The notes beneath the pieces were generated by a model. It had not been told where the DNA came from, made no database searches, and was given only the letters and a program-made list of their open reading frames with translations. Source: Actinomycetota bacterium (GTDB lineage: Bacteria > Actinomycetota > Thermoleophilia > RBG-16-64-13). Taken from it: a stretch of 48,554 nucleotides of DNA. The translations under genes and the position numbers were made by a program. Positions 1 to 9,039 of this stretch are shown here, one piece after another; position 1 is the stretch's first letter; every line of letters starts with the position of its first letter. Location: assembly GCA_012729575.1 (NCBI GenBank), contig JAAYCW010000034.1, forward strand, positions 1 through 48,554, given 5' to 3'.

Positions 1-73
1 CCTTCTGAGGGATACTGGCTCCTATGCTGGGGAACGAAGGCTGGGAGGCGATATTGCGTAGGAAACGTCGCTG

Positions 74-1318
74 GTGGTGAGGCAAGCGAGACTGGGCATC
101 GGTCTTACCCTTCTGGCTACTGTCGCCTACATCTCGCTTGGTCTGCCGGACGGGCTTCTTGGGGTGGCCTGGCCTTCCATGCGCAGCGATTTCGGCGTAC
201 CTCTTGATTCTCTTGGCGGTCTCTTTGTCTCGATGACGGTAGGCTACTTCACCTCCAGCTTTTTCGGAGGCCGTCTCACTGCGCATCTCCGTCTGGGCAC
301 CGTCCTTGCGCTTAGCACACTTTTCGCGGGCGGCGCTCTTGTGGGTTATGCCATCTCGCCCCAGTGGTGGATGGTGGTGATCATAGGGATCGCAGCGGGT
401 TTGGGCGGGGGCGGCATCGATGTAGCTCTCAACATCTACGTCGTGAATCATCACGGCGACAGCATGATGCAATGGCTGCACGCGACCTACGGGATTGGGG
501 CAACGGTGGGTCCGGTGGTCATGACCCTGGCCATTGGGTCACTAGGCAGCTGGCGCTGGGGTTACGCGCTGGTGGGGGGTCTTGAGCTTGTTCTAGCTGC
601 CGCCTTCTTCCTTACCCTTTCCCGCTGGGAAGATGGAGCAGGAGCATCCGATGGTGCAACAGCTGCTCGCAAAGACGCGCCGGAGAACGAGCGAGGTGGG
701 CATGGTCAGCACACTCCCACTCACGACACACCCATGTTGGAGACGCTGCGCGAAGGACGGGTATGGCTCAGTGTGCTCCTCTTCTTCCTGTACATGGGGA
801 TAGAGGTCACTCTTGGGAGTTGGGCCTATACCTTGTTAACCGAGGGCCGAGGCGTATCTCCCCGTCTTGCCGGGTTCTTCATGGCGAGCTACTGGGGGAT
901 CTTCACGGTCGGGAGGATGGCGGCCGGGATCTACGCGCAGCGGTTGGGCCAGCGGACCATCATTGTCGGCAGTCTGCTCGTGGCCTTAATAGGCGCAGTC
1001 CTCCTTTCCCTCAACGCGCCCGGTCTCCTTAATCTCCTCGCGTGCGCCCTTATCGGCGTCGCGATAGCTCCCGTGCTTGCCTCTCTGCTCTCGGGGACGT
1101 CGGGTCGCGTAGGCGCGCGTCACTTGGGTAATACCATCGGCATCCAGATCGCGGCTATGGGTGCCGGGAGCGCGGTGCTGCCGTCTATCACCGGGGTCAT
1201 CGCGAGGCACCTCTCTCTTCAAGCTATCCCACCTTTTCTGGCGGTCCTCACGATTATCCTAATCGGGGCTTATCTATTCTCCCTGAGAACGGGTCGGGAG
1301 ACGGCAGTCACGAGCTGA
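74..1318 (+). CDS. MFS transporter
   Basis: This is a twelve-helix major facilitator superfamily permease of 414 residues. Hydrophobic segments run through the protein, with a hydrophilic charged central loop at about residues 195-220 that separates the two six-helix halves. The N-terminal half carries a Gly-rich GLGGGG stretch typical of sugar or small-metabolite MFS members. The start is a GTG (codons 1-2 are GTG GTG), with only a weak ribosome-binding site upstream. It stands alone and is followed by a small hairpin. The substrate cannot be read from the sequence. The family call is secure; drug efflux or sugar uptake are both possible. Confidence 0.85.
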   Translation: MVRQARLGIGLTLLATVAYISLGLPDGLLGVAWPSMRSDFGVPLDSLGGLFVSMTVGYFTSSFFGGRLTAHLRLGTVLALSTLFAGGALVGYAISPQWWMVVIIGIAAGLGGGGIDVALNIYVVNHHGDSMMQWLHATYGIGATVGPVVMTLAIGSLGSWRWGYALVGGLELVLAAAFFLTLSRWEDGAGASDGATAARKDAPENERGGHGQHTPTHDTPMLETLREGRVWLSVLLFFLYMGIEVTLGSWAYTLLTEGRGVSPRLAGFFMASYWGIFTVGRMAAGIYAQRLGQRTIIVGSLLVALIGAVLLSLNAPGLLNLLACALIGVAIAPVLASLLSGTSGRVGARHLGNTIGIQIAAMGAGSAVLPSITGVIARHLSLQAIPPFLAVLTIILIGAYLFSLRTGRETAVTS

Positions 1319-1341
1319 CCCGTATATCGGAAGCGTTAAAA

Positions 1342-1361
1342 AAAGTCCGCACCGGGACTTT
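1342..1361 (+). terminator. Possible intrinsic terminator after the MFS gene
   Basis: A 7-bp perfect stem (AAAGTCC / GGACTTT) with a 6-nt loop follows an A-run and ends in TTT, about 25 nt after the MFS stop codon. The short T-tract makes it weak in the forward direction; the A-run could let it work in reverse. Confidence 0.4.
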
Positions 1362-1601
1362 CCTTGGCCCTTTAACTCTTGCAGCGAAGTGCTAATCTTG
1401 TAGCGCCGTCTATTGCATCGATGGAGGGGTCTTTCTGGTGGCCGATGGCTGCTTTAGCCTGCCCTTCTGCCTGGGTATCAATCCTGGGAATGTCGGCGTC
1501 CCCTATATCTCCTCAATGGCGGTACCGTGTGAGAGAGGTGACCGGCCACGACCCTGACGAGCACCCGGTCCGTCTCTCTTCCTTTCGGAGCTCTGGCCCT
1601 G

Positions 1602-2492
1602 TTGTCCCTTCTCTGGGGCTACAACTGGGTGGTGATGAAGGTCGGCCTGGAGAGTGCCGAGCCCTTCACGTACTCTGCTCTTAGAAATCTGGTCGGCGCC
1701 TTGGCCATTCTGGCGGTGGCTGCTGTGTTGCGCCGGCCTCTCCGACCCAAAGCCATCGGCTGGACGGCGCTGTTCGGTCTGTTCCAGACCAGTGGCTCCG
1801 CAGGTCTGGCCATGTGCGCCGTTTGTGTGGGCGGGGTGGGCAAGGTGTCGTTCCTAACCTACACCATGCCCTTCTGGCTGCTCTTGATCGCTTGGCTTGT
1901 TCTTAAGGAGCCGGTGCACGATCTCCAATGGGTCGCAGTGGGTGTCGCGATCCCCGGATTGGTTCTGATACTCGAGCCCTGGCACCTGAGAGGCATCTCC
2001 AGCAGCCTGCTGGCGATCGGAGCCGGGGTTACATGGGCGATCGCCTCTCTGATCGTGAAGCACTTGCGGGCCCGCCAGGACGTGGAGCCGCTTTCGTTCA
2101 TCGCTTGGCAGGGCATCTTCGGCTCGATCCCTCTGATCGTGATCCATTTTCTCATGGCTGAAGGCTTTCCCAGCTGGAACGCGAGCTTCATCTCCTCGCT
2201 CTTCTTCAGCGCTGTGCCCGCGAACGCCATCGCATGGGTATTGTGGCTGTACGCACTCGAGAAGCTTCCGGTGAACACGGCCGGCCTCGGCAGCCTGGCC
2301 GTTCCGGTGGTCGGAGTCGCCTCGGCTTGGGTGCAACTCGGGGAAGAACCGGGATTGCTGGAAGGCGCCGGCATGGGCCTGATAGTGGTCGCGCTGGCGG
2401 TTCTGACTGCGAGGGAGATGCGCGGAGCGCGTTCGCTCGCGAACATCCGGTTCCATCGGCGCCCGGTCCAATCACAGGCAAGCACATCGTAG
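1602..2492 (+). CDS. EamA/DMT-family transporter
   Basis: This is a drug/metabolite transporter with two EamA repeats and about ten membrane helices. The first helix holds the typical LLWGYNW motif, and the second EamA repeat starts near residue 135. The start is uncertain. TTG at 1602 leaves almost no residues before helix 1, while the same frame stays open back to a stop at 1539-1541 without an ATG or GTG. A GTG at 1538 lies in another frame. The true start may be TTG or CTG, or a frameshift may separate the start from the body. The 1319-1601 gap before it holds only the weak hairpin at 1342. The substrate is unknown. Confidence 0.8.
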   Translation: MSLLWGYNWVVMKVGLESAEPFTYSALRNLVGALAILAVAAVLRRPLRPKAIGWTALFGLFQTSGSAGLAMCAVCVGGVGKVSFLTYTMPFWLLLIAWLVLKEPVHDLQWVAVGVAIPGLVLILEPWHLRGISSSLLAIGAGVTWAIASLIVKHLRARQDVEPLSFIAWQGIFGSIPLIVIHFLMAEGFPSWNASFISSLFFSAVPANAIAWVLWLYALEKLPVNTAGLGSLAVPVVGVASAWVQLGEEPGLLEGAGMGLIVVALAVLTAREMRGARSLANIRFHRRPVQSQASTS

Positions 2493-2657
2493 GGTTCTGG
2501 CTGCGGGCCCGTAAGGCCTTGGACCACGGAGATCGGGCCCAGTTCTCCGTGTCGTCATCCGACCTCGGGTGATCTCCGGGTGCAACCCGCACGCTCGCAG
2601 TGAGGTAACATCGAGCAGAACGGAGTCTCGTGGCACCGCTTCGAAAGTGGGGTTACC

Positions 2658-3203
2658 GTGGATTCAACCCGTTCTGTGTCGGGCTGGCCGGCGGAAGAGG
2701 ACTTGGCTTCAAAGGAAGAGGATATCCAGGTTGTCTCCGGCCGTTGTTATGAGTGCCATGTCCAATGCGGCGTGCTCGTCCATGTCCGGCATGGAAAGGT
2801 CGTGAAGGTCGAGGGCGACCCGAACTACGTCAACCAGGGAGCCCTCTGCCCCAAGGGGCTCGCCGCGATGCGCAACCTCTATCATCGCGAACGTCTGAAC
2901 TACCCCCTCACGCGCACCCGACCGAAGGGGGAAGCCGACCCGGGTTGGGTCAGGATCACCTGGGAAGAGGCTCTCGACAGGATAGTGGCGAAGCTCAGGC
3001 AGGTGAAGGCGGAGTACGGCGCGCACGCCATCGCCATAGGACAGGGGACTGGGCGCTTCACCGTCGCCCAACATCTGCGGCTCAAGAACTCGCTCGGTTC
3101 AGCCAACACCATCGGCCCGAGCCATGTCTGCCGGGGGGATGCGGGCACCGATCCTGGAGGACGCTTCATACTCACCCGTCAGGCATGGCAAGATCGTTTG
3201 TAG
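2658..3203 (+). pseudogene. Truncated molybdopterin oxidoreductase, N-terminal remnant
   Basis: Only the first ~160 residues of a molybdopterin oxidoreductase remain, against 700 or more in the family. Still visible are the [4Fe-4S] ligands C30, C33, C37 and C64, the ITWEEALDRI segment, the GQGTGR motif and the presumed metal-ligand Cys158 in the SHVC motif. After residue ~160 the reading diverges into about 20 unrelated residues and stops. No continuation appears in the other two frames, so most of the gene is deleted rather than frameshifted. It most resembles the intact gene at 22945-25143. The GTG start at 2658 follows a GTGGGG-type site. A short standalone protein is unlikely because the cofactor needs the missing domains. 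Confidence 0.75.
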
Positions 3204-3303
3204 GGAGGGAGCCTGCCGAACTCGTTTAGCAATAAGCACTTCAGAGGAATATAAAATACCTGGGAAAGCGGAACCTATCGAGGTGGCACAAGGGGGAATC
3301 AGT

Positions 3304-3591
3304 ATGCCTACCTACATCGTCCTCACCACTCTTACCGATGAAGGTCGCAAGACACTCCGAGACAACCCAGGCCGTATCAGAGAGGTCAACGCCGAGATGG
3401 AGGCCATGGGGGTCACCCTCAAAGACCAATACGCCCTGTTCGGCCCCTACGACTTCGTCAACGTTCTGGAGGCTCCGGATGACGCGGTCCTGACCAAGAC
3501 GCTTATGCAGTTGGCCTCCAGGGGAACCGTCTCCACCCTTACTCTGCCGGCCACGCCCACGGAGGATTTCATCGCCAGGCTGGAACACTGA
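3304..3591 (+). CDS. GYD-domain protein
   Basis: This 95-residue protein matches the GYD family, small ferredoxin-fold proteins named for a Gly-Tyr-Asp motif, here FGPYDFV at about residues 49-55. It starts MPTYIVLTTLTDEG, as the family does. The ATG at 3304 follows a GGGGGA ribosome-binding site; longer in-frame extensions run back into the decayed molybdoenzyme and are not credible. A candidate -10 (TATAAA) lies at 3250-3255. The role of GYD proteins is not established. A strong terminator hairpin follows directly, so the gene is probably monocistronic. Confidence 0.85.
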   Translation: MPTYIVLTTLTDEGRKTLRDNPGRIREVNAEMEAMGVTLKDQYALFGPYDFVNVLEAPDDAVLTKTLMQLASRGTVSTLTLPATPTEDFIARLEH

Positions 3592-3602
3592 GGGGAGCCC
3601 GC

Positions 3603-3632
3603 GGTCGGGGTCTCCTGGTAGAGACCCCGACC
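3603..3632 (+). terminator. Terminator hairpin after the GYD gene
   Basis: A perfect 12-bp stem (GGTCGGGGTCTC with GAGACCCCGACC) with a 6-nt loop begins 12 nt after the GYD stop codon. It is followed by TTGT, so the T-tract is short. Confidence 0.65.
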
Positions 3633-3726
3633 TTGTCACCAGCTCCCTCGGGACCGCACGTAGGCCGGTGTGTTCCGTCGGGTGCGGGAGCTTTGAAGGC
3701 CTGAGTACACGCCGAAAGGAGTCGAG

Positions 3727-6249
3727 GTGCTTAGCGGGATTGATGAACTTCGCCGATTCAGGATCTTCGCCGAACTCGATGAGGAGGATTTCGAGGCTAT
3801 CGGGAAGATCTCCCGCGTGCGGGAGTACGAGACCGCCGAGAAGCTGACCACCGAGGGGGCTGAAGCCGATAACCTGTATCTCTTCCTGAAGGGCAAAGCA
3901 GCAGTCAAAGTGCGGGGAGCCGATGACAGGCAGATCCTCATCGACGAGTTGGGGCCGGGAGAGATGCTGGGCTGGGCGGCGGTGGTCGAGCCGCATGTCT
4001 ACACTGCCTCCGCGTGGACGACGAAGCGGTCGGAGGTAATCGTTGTCGACGGGAGCCAACTCCGCGAGCTGTGTGAAACCAACAAGCACATCGGGTACCA
4101 GGTAGCCAAAGGCATCGGCGAGATCATCTCCAAACGCTTCGGGCAGGCCGTCGGGGGCCGCGGTGGCCAGGCCATCGGAAAATACGGGATCGACGAATTG
4201 CGCCAATTTAAGATCTTCGCCGAGCTCGATGTTGCCGATCTCGACTCCATCGCACAGATAGCGCTGGTCGAGGAGTTCGAAGCCGGAGAACAATTGACCG
4301 GGGAGGGCTCGTCGGCCGACCGACTCTTCCTCTTCTTGAAGGGTAGAGCAATGGTGACGGTTCGGGGACCGAGTGGCGGCCAGGTTCTCATCGACGAACT
4401 GGGTCCGGGCGAGTTGCTCGGATGGGGAGCGGTGATGGAGCCTCATGTCTACACCGCTTCCGCGTGGACTACCGAGCCGTGTGAGCTCTTCGTCGTGGAT
4501 GGCCGTGAGCTCCGCGAGCTGTGCGACACCAACAGGCGCGTTGGATACCAGGTGGCCAAGGGTGTCGGTGAGGTGATGTCGAGGCGGTTCGGCCAAGCCA
4601 TCTCCGGGCGTCCTGAAGAGGCTCTGACCGGTCTGGGGCCTGAAGAGCTCAAGCAGTTCGACATCTTCGCCGAGCTTGACGAGTCCGAACTGGAATCGAT
4701 TGCGCAGATCTCGCACGTGCAGACTTACGACATCGGCGAGGAGCTCACGGCAGAGGGGGCCGATGCCGACAAGCTCTACCTTTTCTTGCGGGGGAAGGCG
4801 GCGGTGAAGGTGCGTTCCTCGGAGGGTCGCCAGGTGCTGATCGATGAATTGGGCCCTGGGCAGATGCTTGGTTGGGGGGCGGTGACCCCGCCTCACGTCT
4901 ACACCGCCTCTGCGTGGACTACCGAGCCCTCGGAGCTGATCGTCGTCGACGGTGAGCGACTCCGCGCCCTAGGGGAGACGAACAAGCACCTCGGATATCA
5001 GGTGGCGAGGGGCGTAGGTGAGATCATTTCTAAGCGGTTCGGACGGGTGTTGGCGGGGAAGGGCGGGCAGGTCCTCGGTGGCTATGCGATCGACGAGCTG
5101 CATCAGTTCAAGATCTTTGCCGAACTCGATGTGGCGGAGTTGGAGGCCATCGCGGGCGTATCGGACGTCCAGCAGTTCGAACCGGGTGAAGAACTCATCA
5201 CCGAGGGGAGACCGGCCGACAAGCTCTACCTCTTCCTGAAAGGCAGGGCGGCGGTGGAGGTACAGCTTCCCGAGGGTGACCAAGTGCTCATCGACGAGCT
5301 TGGTCCGGGGGAGCTCATCGGGTGGGGGGCGGTGATGGAACCCCATGTATACACGGCCACTGCCTGGACGGTCGAGCCGTCTGAGTTGATCGTGGTGGAC
5401 GGAGCCCGGCTACGAGAACTGTGCGACGACAACAAGCAGATGGGCTACAAGGTGGTCAAGGGTGTCGGCGAAGTCATGTCGAAGCGGTTCGGCCACGCAG
5501 TCGGCGGGCACGGTATCGCTGAACTGCACCAGTTCAAGGTCCTGGCCGGATTGGATATGGCCGATCTGGATGCCATCGGGAGGATCTCCTACGTGCGGGA
5601 GTTCGAAGCCCGTGAGGAGCTCATTACGGAGGGGGGTGCGGCCGACAAGTTCTACCTCATCCTCAAGGGAAAGGTGGACGTGAAGGTACGCTCGCCCGAG
5701 GGCCGCCAGGTACTGATCGACGAACTTGGAGCCGGCGAGATGCTTGGCTGGGGAGCCGTGATGGAGCCGCATGTGCACGCGGCTTCGGCTTGGACGGTGG
5801 AGCCCTCGGAACTGATCGTGGTAAACGGAGACAGTCTTCGCGAACTCTGTGAGCAAAACAAGCGCTTGGGTTACCAGGTGGTACGAGGCATTGGTGAGGT
5901 GATCTCCAAACGGTTTGGGGAGGCCTTCGGAGAGCGGGCGGAACTGCACGAGAAGGACCTTCGGGCTTTCGGCGGAGAAGAGCGGGTCATCTGGGAGAAC
6001 GGTGAGCTACAACTGACGACGCGGGCGGTCCTCATCGGCATGGAGAGCGATGCTCCCGAAGTCCTGCCGCTTGAAGCCGTCTATGACGTAGAGGTGCAGG
6101 GCGATCGGGTTGTCTTCCACGCCCACGGCGGCGATGTCACGTCGCCCCCGGTCGACGAACCGGAAAGGCTGGCTGCTCTCGCGGAGGACGAGATGCGCCG
6201 GACCCGTTACGCCCGGAGGCGCAAGGACTACTACGTCGGCTCTAACTAG
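3727..6249 (+). CDS. Protein with five tandem cyclic-nucleotide-type domains
   Basis: This 840-residue protein has five consecutive cNMP-binding-type domains at about residues 5-154, 155-304, 305-454, 455-596 and 597-736; the first three are exactly 150 residues each. A unique C-terminal region (737-840) looks like a small PH-like beta domain followed by a basic tail. Each unit has the beta-roll pattern (LYLFLKGKA, then LIDELGPGE). At the phosphate-binding cassette it reads LGWGAVMEPHVYTASAW instead of the usual FGE...RAA, so the Glu and Arg that bind cAMP are absent. There is no HTH, membrane segment or signal peptide. GTG 3727 follows AAAGGAG. It sits 12 nt before the nfnA-like gene, so it may sense a ligand or redox state for the NfnAB-like enzyme. 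Function unknown. Confidence 0.85.
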   Translation: MLSGIDELRRFRIFAELDEEDFEAIGKISRVREYETAEKLTTEGAEADNLYLFLKGKAAVKVRGADDRQILIDELGPGEMLGWAAVVEPHVYTASAWTTKRSEVIVVDGSQLRELCETNKHIGYQVAKGIGEIISKRFGQAVGGRGGQAIGKYGIDELRQFKIFAELDVADLDSIAQIALVEEFEAGEQLTGEGSSADRLFLFLKGRAMVTVRGPSGGQVLIDELGPGELLGWGAVMEPHVYTASAWTTEPCELFVVDGRELRELCDTNRRVGYQVAKGVGEVMSRRFGQAISGRPEEALTGLGPEELKQFDIFAELDESELESIAQISHVQTYDIGEELTAEGADADKLYLFLRGKAAVKVRSSEGRQVLIDELGPGQMLGWGAVTPPHVYTASAWTTEPSELIVVDGERLRALGETNKHLGYQVARGVGEIISKRFGRVLAGKGGQVLGGYAIDELHQFKIFAELDVAELEAIAGVSDVQQFEPGEELITEGRPADKLYLFLKGRAAVEVQLPEGDQVLIDELGPGELIGWGAVMEPHVYTATAWTVEPSELIVVDGARLRELCDDNKQMGYKVVKGVGEVMSKRFGHAVGGHGIAELHQFKVLAGLDMADLDAIGRISYVREFEAREELITEGGAADKFYLILKGKVDVKVRSPEGRQVLIDELGAGEMLGWGAVMEPHVHAASAWTVEPSELIVVNGDSLRELCEQNKRLGYQVVRGIGEVISKRFGEAFGERAELHEKDLRAFGGEERVIWENGELQLTTRAVLIGMESDAPEVLPLEAVYDVEVQGDRVVFHAHGGDVTSPPVDEPERLAALAEDEMRRTRYARRRKDYYVGSN
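3739..5934 (+). repeat. Five in-gene tandem repeats, 450-bp unit
   Basis: The five domains of the gene at 3727-6249 are encoded by tandem units of 450, 450, 450, about 426 and about 420 bp. They have diverged at both DNA and protein level, so they are old internal duplications rather than a recent or assembly-made copy. Confidence 0.85.
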
Positions 6250-6261
6250 GAGGTCCGGTCG

Positions 6262-7092
6262 ATGCACACTATCATCGACCGCCGGGAGTTGACCAAGGGA
6301 GACATGATCTCCATCACGGTTGAGGCCCCGGCCATCGCCAAGAAGATCCACCCCGGGCAATTCGTCGTGCTCCGAGTAAACGAGACCGGGGAGCGCACGC
6401 CCCTCACCGTGGCTTACAAGGATGAGGTGCACGGCACCATAACCATCATCTTCCAAGTGTTGGGCAAGACCACCGCCATGCTCGCGTCTCTCAAGATTGG
6501 CGATGCCATCAAAGACCTGGTGGGTCCCTTGGGTTGCGACGAACGCTTCACCAAGGTGGGTACGGTGGTCGGCATCGGAGGGGGCTCGGGGATCGCTGTC
6601 CTGCACCACATCATGCAGGGGTACGCTGAGGTGGGCAACACGCTGATAGGAATCATAGGCGCCCGGGAGAAAGCCCTCCTCATACTCGAGGACGAGATGG
6701 AGGCCCTCTGTGAACGGCTGCTCGTCACCACCGACGACGGCAGTTACGGAATGCACGGCTTAGTGACAGATGCCCTTTCGAGGCTGGTGGAGGAGCAGGT
6801 ACACATCGACCAAGTGGTGGCCGTCGGGCCTCTCATCATGATGCGTGCCGTATGTGAAATGACCAAGCTGTATGAGATACCGACCCTGGTGAGTCTGAAC
6901 CCTATCATGGTGGACGGCACCGGCATGTGCGGCGGGTGCCGGGTGACCGTGGGTGGGGAGACCAAGTTCGCCTGCGTGGACGGCCCCCATTTCGACGGTC
7001 ACAAGGTGGACTTCGACGAGCTGATGCAGCGCAATATGATGTATGCGCGTGATGAGCGGACATCGCTACTGACCTCTATCCGGGCGCGTTGA
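6262..7092 (+). CDS. nfnA: NfnA-like FAD/[2Fe-2S] ferredoxin-NAD(P) oxidoreductase subunit
   Basis: This 276-residue protein belongs to the FAD/NAD(P)-binding reductase family that includes NfnA, sulfide dehydrogenase beta and dihydroorotate dehydrogenase electron-transfer subunits. An FAD-binding beta-barrel (HPGQFVVLRV, then GERTPLTVA) is followed by the nucleotide-binding GIGGGSGIA segment at about residue 110. The C-terminal [2Fe-2S] loop is visible as MCGGC with a further Cys at FACVDG. The ATG follows a full AGGAGG site that overlaps the previous stop codon. It is coupled to the NfnB-like gene, and the pair would move electrons among NADH, NADPH and ferredoxin in the cytoplasm. True flavin bifurcation is inferred from family, not shown. 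Confidence 0.85.
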   Translation: MHTIIDRRELTKGDMISITVEAPAIAKKIHPGQFVVLRVNETGERTPLTVAYKDEVHGTITIIFQVLGKTTAMLASLKIGDAIKDLVGPLGCDERFTKVGTVVGIGGGSGIAVLHHIMQGYAEVGNTLIGIIGAREKALLILEDEMEALCERLLVTTDDGSYGMHGLVTDALSRLVEEQVHIDQVVAVGPLIMMRAVCEMTKLYEIPTLVSLNPIMVDGTGMCGGCRVTVGGETKFACVDGPHFDGHKVDFDELMQRNMMYARDERTSLLTSIRAR

Positions 7093-7103
7093 GGAGGGCG
7101 GCG

Positions 7104-8915
7104 GTGAAAAAGAGCGAGAACGAGTCCAGGAGCATACTAGCCGGTACCGAACTCTCGACCTTCTGTCCGCATTGTCATCAGGCTCTGAATGTCTTTGACC
7201 CCGCCACCAGAAAGATCTGGGTCAGGCTGGCTGTATCAGTCCACGGGGCGAAGGGCGAACTCCTGCTGAGTCCGCAGTTCGACGTCTTCGAACGCCAGGC
7301 CGATATCGAACTGAGCGAAGGGATCGTGGTCGACGATCTCTCCTGTCCCCGTTGCGGAGAATCGCTGGTCGAGCAGCAGGCTTGCGAGGAGTGTGGTTCC
7401 CCGGCTGCGCGTCTAGTCATTTATGCTCAGTCCAAGTTGGTGGACTTCTCCATATGTACCAAGGTGGGCTGTCACTGGCACGGCATGTCGCGAGCCGACC
7501 AGGCCAAGATCAAGCCCAAGGTGTCCAGGCAGAAGAAACCCGAACAGGATGCCCTGCTGCGTATCCGTAATTTCAACGAGGTGTCTTACGGCCTCGATAG
7601 GGAACTGGCTTTGGTGGAGGCGAGCCGGTGCCTCGACTGCAAGAAGCCGGCTTGCATCGCCGCGTGCCCGGTGGAAGTGGATATCCCCGGGTTCATCAGA
7701 TTGATCAGAGAGGGGAACTTCGTGGAGGCGGCGCGTCTGGTTAAACAGAAGAATGCTCTGCCCGCCGTCTGCGGCCGTGTCTGCCCCCAGGATGACCAGT
7801 GCGAGAAGGCCTGTCTGCTGGGCAAGAAGGAGGAGCCGGTCGCCATAGGCAACCTGGAGCGGTTCGTGGCCGATTTTGAACGCGAAACGGATTCGGTCGC
7901 AATTCCACGGAAGGCTCCACCCACCGGCAAACGTGTGGCTGTGGTTGGCAGCGGTCCGGCCGGGCTTACGATGGCCGCCGATATGGTGACCAAGGGGCAT
8001 TCTGTGACCGTCTTCGAGTCGCTGCATAAGCCAGGCGGTGTGTTGGTGTACGGCATCCCGGAGTTCCGCCTGCCCAAAGCCATCGTTGAATCCGAGATCG
8101 ACTACCTGAGAAGACTCGGGGTCAAGATCGAACTCAACTCTATCGTCGGGCGCCTCTACACCATCGAAGAGCTGTTCGCTTCAGGGTACGACGCTGTGTT
8201 TGTGGGCACCGGTGCCGGACTGCCGGTGTTCATGAAGCTGCCGGGAGAGAACCTCTGCAACATCCTCTCGGCCAACGAGTACCTCACCCGCATCAATTTG
8301 ATGAAGGCCTACGCCTTCCCGGAGTACGACACCCCAGCGCCGCGAGGCCGCCAGGTGGCGGTGCTCGGCGGTGGCAATGTCGCCATGGACTGCGCGCGCA
8401 CAGCCGTCCGCATGGGCAGCCGCGAAGTATCCATCATCTACCGCCGCACCCGCGATGAGATGCCGGCCCGCACTGAGGAGACAGAACATGCCGAGCAGGA
8501 GGGGGTGAAGTTCCGCCTCCTCACCAACCCGATCCGCTTTATCGGAGATGACCGGCGCTGGGTCAAGCAGATGGAGTGCGTCCAGATGCAACTGGGAGAG
8601 CCGGACGCCTCCGGCCGGCCTAGGCCGATTCCCAGAGCGGGGTCCAACTTCCTCATGGATGTCGATATGGTCATCGTCGCCGTGGGCGCGGGTCCCAACC
8701 CGGTCCTGTTCTCCGGGTCGCCGGACCTGGAGCGTACCGACCGAGGCTACGTCAAGGCCTACACACCGTCCGGGCGTACCAGCATACCTGGGGTGTGGGC
8801 AGGTGGTGATATCGTCACCGGCTCGGCGACGGTCATCCTGGCGATGGGCGCAGCCCGCCAGGCGGCCAACGACATGCACGCGTACCTGATGGATGGGAAG
8901 AAAGAGTGGGTCTAG
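7104..8915 (+). CDS. nfnB: NfnB-like glutamate-synthase-type oxidoreductase with zinc-ribbon N-terminal extension
   Basis: This is the large partner of the NfnA-like protein, 603 residues. From about residue 150 it is a standard NfnB/GltD-like protein: an N-terminal two-cluster region (CLDCKKPACIAACPVE, then CGRVCPQDDQCEKAC), an FAD site (VVGSGPAGL) and an NAD(P) site (VLGGGNVAMD). The first ~140 residues are extra and hold paired cysteines C21/C24, C81/C84, C94/C97 and C118/C123, which look like zinc ribbons. GTG 7104 is preferred over TTG 7089 because AGGAGG lies at 7092-7097. A small 6-bp hairpin at 8927-8948 follows. The extension is unusual and may dock the multi-domain protein encoded two genes upstream. 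Confidence 0.85.
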   Translation: MKKSENESRSILAGTELSTFCPHCHQALNVFDPATRKIWVRLAVSVHGAKGELLLSPQFDVFERQADIELSEGIVVDDLSCPRCGESLVEQQACEECGSPAARLVIYAQSKLVDFSICTKVGCHWHGMSRADQAKIKPKVSRQKKPEQDALLRIRNFNEVSYGLDRELALVEASRCLDCKKPACIAACPVEVDIPGFIRLIREGNFVEAARLVKQKNALPAVCGRVCPQDDQCEKACLLGKKEEPVAIGNLERFVADFERETDSVAIPRKAPPTGKRVAVVGSGPAGLTMAADMVTKGHSVTVFESLHKPGGVLVYGIPEFRLPKAIVESEIDYLRRLGVKIELNSIVGRLYTIEELFASGYDAVFVGTGAGLPVFMKLPGENLCNILSANEYLTRINLMKAYAFPEYDTPAPRGRQVAVLGGGNVAMDCARTAVRMGSREVSIIYRRTRDEMPARTEETEHAEQEGVKFRLLTNPIRFIGDDRRWVKQMECVQMQLGEPDASGRPRPIPRAGSNFLMDVDMVIVAVGAGPNPVLFSGSPDLERTDRGYVKAYTPSGRTSIPGVWAGGDIVTGSATVILAMGAARQAANDMHAYLMDGKKEWV

Positions 8916-9039
8916 GAGAGTATGGTCCCTGCTTCGACTGGGGCAGGGTGAAGAGATGGGATTCCTTAAACCGTCGTCGGACACCGTCCCAGCGGAGCAT
9001 CGATCTTGCCATTATTCCACACGTGAACTCCTGCTAGTG

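Noticed and set aside
3241-4896. Long minus-strand open frame (551 codons) antisense to the five-domain gene
   Set aside because: It mirrors the codon structure of a high-GC repetitive gene on the other strand, has no recognisable domain and repeats itself with the 450-bp unit.
3739-5934. Assembly duplication as cause of the five repeats
   Set aside because: The units differ throughout and two have different lengths, which does not fit a recent or artificial copy.
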